Shown here: piece by piece, positions 1 to 4,571 of the stretch | Layout: the number at the start of each line of letters is the position of its first letter | How positions within the stretch are numbered: position 1 is the stretch's first letter | Source of the DNA: Candidatus Dojkabacteria bacterium | GTDB lineage: Bacteria > Patescibacteriota > Dojkabacteria > SC72 | NCBI GenBank assembly: GCA_012800885.1 | Contig: JAAZIL010000086.1 | Location: forward strand, 1-9,082 | Direction: 5' to 3' | Length of the DNA: 9,082 nucleotides | The notes under the pieces: model-generated | Databases searched by the model: none | Seen by the model: the letters and a program-made list of their open reading frames with translations, nothing else | Told to the model about the DNA's origin: nothing | Position numbers and translations under genes: made by a program

Positions 1-1393
1 CCCATATAGGTAGAGGGGTACCCCAATATCTGTTTCTACTTAATGCCCAATCTCTTGCCTCTGATAACCAATTACCAAACCTTCCCTCTTTTACATGAGC
101 TGGAACCCAATTGATATCCATATTCTCTTTAACCAGCATATCCCTGATTTCAGATACCTTGATATACCAACTTTTAATAGGCTTGTATATTAACGGTGTG
201 TTTGTTCTCCAACACATAGGCATCTGATGTTCGTAATCATACTCTTTAAGTAAGAGGTTTCTCTTTTTTAAATCTTGCACAATATATTTATTCGCTTTTC
301 TGTAAAACATACCCGCAAAATCTGTAATCTCTTCTTTCATACTCCCCTGATCATCAAGATAATCAAACATACCTATCCCCATATCACTCATAAGAAGGAA
401 ATCTTCTTCTCCATAAGGTGCCTGATGTACAAGTCCCGTTCCTTCCTCAAGGGTTACATGATCTGCATGTACAATGGTAAATGCACCCTCTTTGGCTTTC
501 TCTCTGTAGTAAGGATACAGAGGTTCATACTCTTTTCCAATCAACTCACTTCCCTTTACGGTACTAACTATTTCATAATCCTTTTTGAAAATATCTTGTA
601 CTAAATCTTTACCTACAATATATTGCTCATTCTTGTAACGAACTTTAACATATTCATAGTTTTTACCAACTGCAACTAGAAGATTACCTGGAAGAGTCCA
701 AGGTGTTGTTGTCCATATTAAGAGATAGGTATCTTCATCTCTAAGTTTTAATTTTACAACAACAGCAGGATCCAGAACACTCTCATACCCACCCAGAGCC
801 ACTTCAGAGTTAGAGAGAGTACTACCTGCTCTTGTAGAGTATGGTACTACTTTGTAACCCTCATACAAGAGATCTCTCTTGTACAGTTCTTTTAAGGACC
901 ACCACACACTCTCAATGTACCAAGAGTCCATAGTTGCATACTCCTCATCGGAATTTACCCATCTACCCATTCTCTCTGTTAAATCCCTGATATCTCTCTG
1001 ATATTTTTTAACAGATTCTCTACATAGGTTATTAAACTTCTCTATTCCAAATTTCTCAATATCTTCTTTCTGTTGAAAACCTAACTCTTTCTCTACCTCA
1101 TATTCAACTGGAATCCCTTGACAATCCCATCCTAGACTCCTCTCAACTCTAAAACCTTTCATAGCTCTGTATCTAGGTATTACATCTTTAATTACCATTG
1201 TTAAAGCATGACCATAGTGAGGTTTGTTATTAGCTGTAATAGGGCCGTCAAAAAAGGTGTAAGACTGACTCTCAGGTCTCTGTTTAATACTCTTTGCTAA
1301 TACATCTCTCTCTTTCCAATATTTAATTATCTCTCTCTCTGTTTCTGAGAAGTTAGGTACTCTCATATTTTTAGATATTACTATCTGTTCCAT
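1..1393 (-). CDS. ileS: Isoleucyl-tRNA synthetase, 5' part (464 codons; C-terminus beyond the left edge)
   Basis: Class Ia synthetase that attaches isoleucine to tRNA-Ile in the cytoplasm. Reading from the ATG at 1393, the class I signature is HYGH at residues 59-62 inside DGPITANNKPHYGHAL. GWDCQGIPVE follows at 88-97 and the CP1 editing-domain motif WTTTPWTLPGN at 227-237. The editing loop GTGLVHQAPYGEEDF is at 318-332, and SRNRYWGTPLPIW at 452-464 is the typical IleRS block before the zinc/KMSKS part, which lies off the window. The style (PHYGH, YSTRAGSTLSNSEV) resembles type 2, eukaryote-like IleRS rather than the E. coli type; this is a judgement from motifs. The position usually filled by His in GWDCHG(L/I)P is Gln here. 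No Shine-Dalgarno precedes the ATG, which lies about 20 bases after the T-box terminator. Identity is secure; the subtype is less so. Confidence 0.96.
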   Translation of the reverse strand, partial: MEQIVISKNMRVPNFSETEREIIKYWKERDVLAKSIKQRPESQSYTFFDGPITANNKPHYGHALTMVIKDVIPRYRAMKGFRVERSLGWDCQGIPVEYEVEKELGFQQKEDIEKFGIEKFNNLCRESVKKYQRDIRDLTERMGRWVNSDEEYATMDSWYIESVWWSLKELYKRDLLYEGYKVVPYSTRAGSTLSNSEVALGGYESVLDPAVVVKLKLRDEDTYLLIWTTTPWTLPGNLLVAVGKNYEYVKVRYKNEQYIVGKDLVQDIFKKDYEIVSTVKGSELIGKEYEPLYPYYREKAKEGAFTIVHADHVTLEEGTGLVHQAPYGEEDFLLMSDMGIGMFDYLDDQGSMKEEITDFAGMFYRKANKYIVQDLKKRNLLLKEYDYEHQMPMCWRTNTPLIYKPIKSWYIKVSEIRDMLVKENMDINWVPAHVKEGRFGNWLSEARDWALSRNRYWGTPLPIW

Positions 1394-1412
1394 ATCAATT
1401 AGTTAATATATT

Positions 1413-1466
1413 AAACAAAAATCCCTCTGCAAGAACTAACATATTGTATCAATTCTTACAAAGGGA
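1413..1466 (-). terminator. Intrinsic terminator of the ileS T-box
   Basis: The RNA arm TCCCTTTGTAAGAA (1466-1453) pairs over its full 14 positions, with two G-U pairs, with TTCTTGCAGAGGGA (1435-1422) across a 17-nt loop. The U-tract TTTTTGTTT (1421-1413) follows at once. Its 5' arm contains the CCCTT that the antiterminator needs, so it is a regulated attenuator and not a simple gene-end terminator. Confidence 0.93.
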
Positions 1467-1600
1467 CGCATATACGTGTTACCACCCTTCTTCATAATTA
1501 CATTACTGTAATTACCTTATTAACCATATACATGGTTATGCTTTGTCGGAAGCACTCCGTTGGATTCTACTCATCATCTGACTTTCTTTCCACCACTCAC

Positions 1601-1620
1601 CAGTGATAACTGGGTCACTG
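1601..1620 (-). promoter_or_regulatory. Candidate specifier hairpin (short Stem I) of the T-box
   Basis: At the very 5' end of the predicted leader, CAGTGA (1620-1615) can pair with TCACTG (1606-1601). Alternatively CCAG (1613-1610) pairs with CTGG (1603-1600), which leaves the loop UUAUCA with the isoleucine codon AUC (1607-1605) followed by A. A specifier codon followed by a purine is the rule for T-boxes. The hairpin is far shorter than a canonical Stem I and recalls the ultrashort Stem I of actinobacterial ileS T-boxes. A second AUC lies at 1565-1563 within AGTAGAATCC, so the specifier choice is not certain. Confidence 0.6.
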
Positions 1621-1630
1621 TGTTACAGAA

Positions 1631-1639
1631 ATTATATCA
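1631..1639 (-). promoter_or_regulatory. Promoter of ileS and its T-box (extended -10)
   Basis: The minus strand reads TGATATAAT: a perfect TATAAT (1636-1631) with the TGn extension (1639-1637). No good -35 box sits 16-18 bases upstream, which is typical of extended -10 promoters. Transcription would begin near 1624, just before the first hairpin of the T-box, which supports both calls. Confidence 0.7.
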
Positions 1640-1667
1640 CAATCTTCTTTAAAACATCATTATTTAG

Positions 1668-1673
1668 TATAAT
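1668..1673 (+). promoter_or_regulatory. Candidate -10 box for the 71-aa gene
   Basis: A perfect TATAAT on the plus strand, 31 bases from the oppositely directed TATAAT of ileS, so the two transcripts diverge. The expected start near 1680 gives a leader of about 24 nt before the ATG at 1704. There is no convincing -35 box. Confidence 0.45.
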
Positions 1674-1703
1674 GAGTATATTTAACATATTAATATATAC
1701 TGT

Positions 1704-1919
1704 ATGACAGACTTTAAAGAGAGAGAAGAACACACTCCAGAAGAGTCACTCTCCATGAAAGAGGAAGCACTTAGACTAGGAGGGGAAATAACAAGAGTTA
1801 CGGAAGATAAATATTTACACGATACACAAGGTGGAACTAAAGTATTGATAGGGCTTGATGGAACTGTTTACAACGCAGAGACTGGCGAGATTATTCTACA
1901 AGGCCAAGATAGTGAGTAG
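1704..1919 (+). CDS. Hypothetical small acidic protein (71 aa)
   Basis: I do not recognise this protein. It is short, soluble and strongly acidic. Its N-terminal half is helix-prone and rich in Glu/Lys (TDFKEREEHTPEES, then MKEEALRLGGEI). The C-terminal half looks like two small beta hairpins, with GGTKVLIGLDGTVYNAETGE at 43-62. There is no signal peptide, membrane segment or metal-binding cysteine pattern. The ATG has no Shine-Dalgarno, like most genes here. It ends in TAG, 32 bases before the next co-directional gene, so the two probably share a transcript. The codon style (GAG AGA repeats) matches the neighbouring genes and supports it being real. Confidence 0.68.
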   Translation: MTDFKEREEHTPEESLSMKEEALRLGGEITRVTEDKYLHDTQGGTKVLIGLDGTVYNAETGEIILQGQDSE

Positions 1920-1951
1920 ATAATCTCTTACTCTAACTTAATACTATCATT

Positions 1952-2311
1952 ATGATAGAGAGAGAACCTACCACTCATACCTCTCCTTTTTTCTCCTGGT
2001 CTGCAGATGCCAGAGAGTATGAGTTGTTTATCAAGCTAGATGAGAATAACAACTATACTGCACTGGGTAAGATAACTTACAAAAAAGAAGATGAAGAAGG
2101 TATATGGGTAGATGATCCTAAGGAATGGGCTAGGCACTTTATTAAACTCTTTGGGTACAGAGGATATGTAGACAGAGAAAAAATTACTGTACAGATAAGA
2201 GAAGATGGTAAAGAGATAACCTTTACAGGAGAATTCGGAGTATTAGTTATCGATGATAAAAGTAATCTCCTTTTTCAACTTTCAGAGTATAGTGACCCTA
2301 GTGCTCCTTAA
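1952..2311 (+). CDS. Hypothetical protein (119 aa)
   Basis: Function unknown. The product is soluble and acidic, with no signal peptide or membrane segment. Aromatic and charged residues alternate (SADAREYELFIKLDENNNY, then ALGKITYKKEDEEGIWVDD), then a short helix (PKEWARHFIKLFGY), then strands (KITVQIREDGKEITFTGEFG and VLVIDDKSNLLFQL). This suggests a small mixed alpha/beta or beta-sandwich domain. It follows the 71-aa gene by 32 bases on the same strand with no terminator between them. Its last 14 bases overlap, tail-to-tail, the end of the LiaF-like gene on the other strand, with no intrinsic terminator in the overlap. Confidence 0.75.
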   Translation: MIEREPTTHTSPFFSWSADAREYELFIKLDENNNYTALGKITYKKEDEEGIWVDDPKEWARHFIKLFGYRGYVDREKITVQIREDGKEITFTGEFGVLVIDDKSNLLFQLSEYSDPSAP

Positions 2312-2975
2312 TCTCCACCTTAGCAAGAATTGAAATTCCTGAGATCTCTAATACCGGTGCTACTCCTTCTCTCTTCTCTACTTCGCACTTCCATGCACCT
2401 AGCACCTTACTCTCATTACACTTTATTTTACAACCTTTAGGAACATAAATATCTATCTTCCCAAAAGCACAGTTAATGACAAGTTCTGCTCCTTTCTTAT
2501 CTACTTTTGCTTCACTTAAATCAAGCTCCAATACTCCAAAAGCAACATTAAAATCACCTTTCTTAAAAGAGTTAGAAGTTATTTTCTTCTCTGAACTCCA
2601 GAATATAACTGTGTCTGTTAGTTCTTCTTGTGATAAGCCTCCTCTCTCATTCTTAGGTAATTCATTCTTAAACAGAAGAGATATACCGATAGTAATAAGT
2701 GTAACCGGCCATAATACTCCGAAGAAATTCCAGCCAAAAAGATTTGTAGAGAGAAATACTAAACCTAATAATAGTAACACTATCCCAGATGTATATTTCT
2801 TATCTCTTAACAATTTAGAACCGAAATATATTAATATTAATGGCCAAAATATTGAGAATAATTCCCAGAAATAATTACTAATTGGAGGAAAAATATTAGC
2901 CTGTTCTAAAAGGAGAACAAGACCAATTATTATTACAAGTAAACCAAAGATAAATCTACCTCTATTTCCCATCAT
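2298..2975 (-). CDS. LiaF-like membrane protein (four TM segments plus C-terminal LiaF domain)
   Basis: A membrane protein of the LiaF / cell-wall-active antibiotic response family. In Firmicutes LiaF restrains the LiaRS two-component system and takes part in envelope stress sensing; that role is established there and only inferred here. The sequence has four hydrophobic segments at about 8-24, 35-54, 62-77 and 84-103. They form two copies of a G(L/I)..G-LxxL...(F/L)WP pattern with FWP at 43-45 and LWP at 88-90, typical of the LiaF TM domain. The C-terminal half (about 118-225) shows the beta-repeat pattern FNVAFGVLELDLSEA, ELVINCAFGKIDIYVPKG and ISGISILAKVEI of the LiaF C-terminal domain. 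It starts 14 bases after the stop of the upstream membrane gene, so the two form an operon. ATGATG at the start leaves a one-codon ambiguity. Confidence 0.85.
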   Translation of the reverse strand: MMGNRGRFIFGLLVIIIGLVLLLEQANIFPPISNYFWELFSIFWPLILIYFGSKLLRDKKYTSGIVLLLLGLVFLSTNLFGWNFFGVLWPVTLITIGISLLFKNELPKNERGGLSQEELTDTVIFWSSEKKITSNSFKKGDFNVAFGVLELDLSEAKVDKKGAELVINCAFGKIDIYVPKGCKIKCNESKVLGAWKCEVEKREGVAPVLEISGISILAKVEIKEH

Positions 2976-2989
2976 GTAAATAAGTAAAG

Positions 2990-3979
2990 TTATCTATTCT
3001 CTATATTAAAAGTACCTACTCCAACCGTAACAAGCATATTAATACGAGTATCTGACATACGATAGTCCTCTGATTCATAACTCCCTTTGCCACCAGAGAT
3101 ACCTGAGACTGTCTTATCATTTATCTTAATATTCCCAATACCTAAATCATACTCTAATGAATAGCTTATTCTCTGAGGGATAATTAGATTTACTCTCCCT
3201 GCGCCAACTATAAAGCGTATCTCTCCTTTTGGCAGACTATTTATACTGAAGGCTGTAGTTAAGTTACCTGCTCCAACCTCCACTACAAAGTCCTCAATTT
3301 GAATCTTACTTAACTCTACCTCACCTTTTCCTGCTCCTAGATTTATATCAAAATCTGTTACTATATCAGGATGTCCTATCTTTACCTCATACTCCGACTC
3401 ATTAGTAAACAGATTAAACTTCTCCCGACCTGCTCCATCAATATAGATATTTAAAACATCATCTTCTAATTCTCTCTCAATAACAGGTGGTCTAAATGCC
3501 TTTGGATAGCTTGAGTTAACAAGAATATATTCATCTATATCTATGCTATCCTCAAGTAAAAATTCAGATGCACTCATATTCATTTTAATCTCTCTTCTAT
3601 TAACCTCCTCATACTCATTGGAAGAGATCCAAAAGTCTTCCCTTACTAAGTTATCTGTTAAGTTGAACATCCCACTACCACCTTGTAATACCCATTCATT
3701 AAGAGAGGACGGGAGCATAGTAATACCTTTCTCTGAATATTGGATGTAGGATACTACAAAAACAAAGAGCAAAAGGATTAATGTTAGAAGTGATTGAATT
3801 ATCCTCCCAAGTCTTGAGCTACCTAATATGATATTAATACCCACAATAATCACAAGAATGGGCCAAAATCTTAACGTATATATCCAAATATCCCAACCGA
3901 TTACTCCTGTTGTATTAAGAAGAAGCATTATCCCAAAAAACAGAATAATCAAAGGCCAAGAATAATTTCTACTACCCAT
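2990..3979 (-). CDS. Membrane protein with exported toast-rack beta-helix domain
   Basis: The protein begins with three hydrophobic segments (about 8-22, 38-53 and 61-79). The first two carry the LiaI/LiaF-type signature SWPLIILFFG...FWPILVIIVG. The rest (about 84-329) should lie outside the membrane. From residue 215 on it repeats a strand-turn unit built on GAG/GxG: GAGKGEVELS (215), VGAGNLTTAF (235), VGAGRVNLII (258), GIGNIKI (280) and GVGTFNI (320). This ladder-like pattern is that of the toast-rack/LiaF C-terminal beta-helix domains. The gene is first in an operon with the LiaF-like gene, which shares both parts of the architecture. Its job is likely envelope sensing or scaffolding, as an inference. 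No two-component system is present in the window to act as partner. Confidence 0.8.
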   Translation of the reverse strand: MGSRNYSWPLIILFFGIMLLLNTTGVIGWDIWIYTLRFWPILVIIVGINIILGSSRLGRIIQSLLTLILLLFVFVVSYIQYSEKGITMLPSSLNEWVLQGGSGMFNLTDNLVREDFWISSNEYEEVNRREIKMNMSASEFLLEDSIDIDEYILVNSSYPKAFRPPVIERELEDDVLNIYIDGAGREKFNLFTNESEYEVKIGHPDIVTDFDINLGAGKGEVELSKIQIEDFVVEVGAGNLTTAFSINSLPKGEIRFIVGAGRVNLIIPQRISYSLEYDLGIGNIKINDKTVSGISGGKGSYESEDYRMSDTRINMLVTVGVGTFNIENR

Positions 3980-4030
3980 ATTAAATCATATGACTAAATT
4001 TAATAATAATTACCTTTTTACTATCTCTAT

Positions 4031-4059
4031 CTTATAACAAGTACACTAATTATCTTAAA
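4031..4059 (-). promoter_or_regulatory. Promoter of the LiaF-like operon
   Basis: On the minus strand TTTAAG (4059-4054) is followed by a 17-bp spacer and TATAAG (4036-4031), with TGT just before the -10 (extended form). Transcription would begin near 4024, giving a leader of roughly 45 nt before the ATG at 3979. The same TTTAAG-17 arrangement occurs upstream of gltX. Confidence 0.5.
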
Positions 4060-4149
4060 CTATGATTCTGCTATTACTTCTCCTATCTAACATGTTACAT
4101 AAATTATCATAAAAATCCAATGAACAATGACTACCTATATTAAAATTAA

Positions 4150-4178
4150 TTTAGATGATATATTAATATTGTTAGGAT
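4150..4178 (+). promoter_or_regulatory. Possible promoter for the 87-aa gene
   Basis: TTTAGA (4150-4155), a 17-bp spacer and TAGGAT (4173-4178), with TGT directly before the -10, fit a weak extended -10 promoter reading towards the ATG at 4205. The surrounding sequence is so AT-rich that chance matches are likely. Confidence 0.3.
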
Positions 4179-4204
4179 AAATAAAATTTTAAAGTAATAA
4201 TACT

Positions 4205-4468
4205 ATGAAAAGAGGAATCTTAGTATTAAACAAGATGGAGATAGAGAGCCTAGTTTTAAAAATTAATATAGAGAAATTTCGAGGTTCTCCACTATATGAG
4301 AAACTGAATAGTGCATCAAGAAGTATTGAAAACAATATAAATATCTCAATATCTGAAGAGGAATTAGAGAGTATACTAGATGAGATCGGTCCTCCTGTAT
4401 CAAATGACAGTATTTTAAGTAGTGCGTATGAAAAGATTATCTCTCTTCTACAAAGAATGAGATCATAA
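4205..4468 (+). CDS. Hypothetical small acidic protein (87 aa)
   Basis: I do not recognise a family. The product looks all-helical and soluble. It has an N-terminal helix (NKMEIESLVLKINIEKF), a middle acidic helix (SISEEELESILDEIG) and a C-terminal amphipathic helix (SSAYEKIISLLQRMRS) separated by short polar or Gly/Pro linkers. There is no signal peptide, membrane segment, Cys/His cluster or DNA-binding motif that I can point to. It stands alone between the divergent LiaF-like operon and the convergent gltX-tRNA unit, about 225 bp after the former. The TAA stop lies 17 bases from the 3' end of the tRNA on the other strand. No Shine-Dalgarno is visible. Coding nature is supported by codon style and length only. 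Confidence 0.6.
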   Translation: MKRGILVLNKMEIESLVLKINIEKFRGSPLYEKLNSASRSIENNINISISEEELESILDEIGPPVSNDSILSSAYEKIISLLQRMRS

Positions 4469-4485
4469 GGCTCTAAACTACTAAG

Positions 4486-4556
4486 TTGCCGGACCTAGAT
4501 TCGAACTAGGATTAACGGTTCCAGAGACCGCCGTCCTACCATTAGACGATCCGGCA
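4486..4556 (-). tRNA. tRNA-Gln (anticodon CUG)
   Basis: A full 71-nt cloverleaf can be folded by eye. The acceptor is TGCCGGA/TCCGGCA (7 pairs) with discriminator A at 4486. The D-stem is GTCT/GGAC with GG in the loop. The anticodon stem is GCGGT/ACCGT with loop CTCTGGA, which gives anticodon CUG. The variable loop is TAAT, and the T-arm is CCTAG-TTCGAAT-CTAGG. CCA is not encoded. The U1-A72 pair is characteristic of bacterial tRNA-Gln and is the known feature read by GatCAB amidotransferase. It reads CAG codons. It starts 15 bases after the gltX stop on the same strand, so it is probably cut out of the gltX transcript. No terminator is seen after it. Confidence 0.95.
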
Positions 4557-4571
4557 TTATCTGTAATTATA

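Larger units (their letters stand above)
1413..1624 (-). promoter_or_regulatory. T-box riboswitch leader of ileS (transcriptional, tRNA-Ile sensing)
   Basis: Untranslated leader that should bind tRNA-Ile and let transcription enter ileS when the tRNA is uncharged. On the minus strand AAGGGTGGTAACACG (1489-1475) matches the conserved T-box. AAGGG (1489-1485) pairs with CCCTT (1465-1461), and ACG (1477-1475) pairs with CGT (1468-1466), leaving the 7-nt bulge UGGUAAC (1484-1478). This is the canonical antiterminator shape. UGGU can pair with the ACCA end of a tRNA having discriminator A, as tRNA-Ile does. The CCCTT arm is also used by the terminator at 1413-1466, so the two folds exclude each other. 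Upstream hairpins are a 5' stem at 1601-1620 holding an AUC triplet (1607-1605), CGGA/TCCG (1559-1547), AACCAT/ATGGTT (1537-1522) and GTAATTAC/GTAATTAT. No long canonical Stem I is visible. Confidence 0.93.

Noticed and set aside
275..604. Plus-strand open frame of 109 codons
   Set aside because: It lies wholly antisense to the well-supported ileS frame, and its product is a low-quality hydrophobic/aromatic mix without motifs.
1301..1345. CTCTCTCT-rich stretch considered as a repeat or CRISPR-like element
   Set aside because: It is inside the ileS frame, encodes GAG/AGA codons, and has no repeat-spacer structure.
2476..2874. Plus-strand open frame of 132 codons
   Set aside because: It is antisense to the LiaF-like gene, whose frame has clear TM and domain patterns; it has no signal of its own.
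3543..3749. Plus-strand open frame of 68 codons
   Set aside because: Antisense to the toast-rack protein; Ser/Leu-rich product as expected of a shadow frame.
3980..4204. Possible RNA gene or extra small ORF in the AT-rich gap
   Set aside because: No stable hairpin, tRNA-like fold or plausible frame was found beyond the two candidate promoters.
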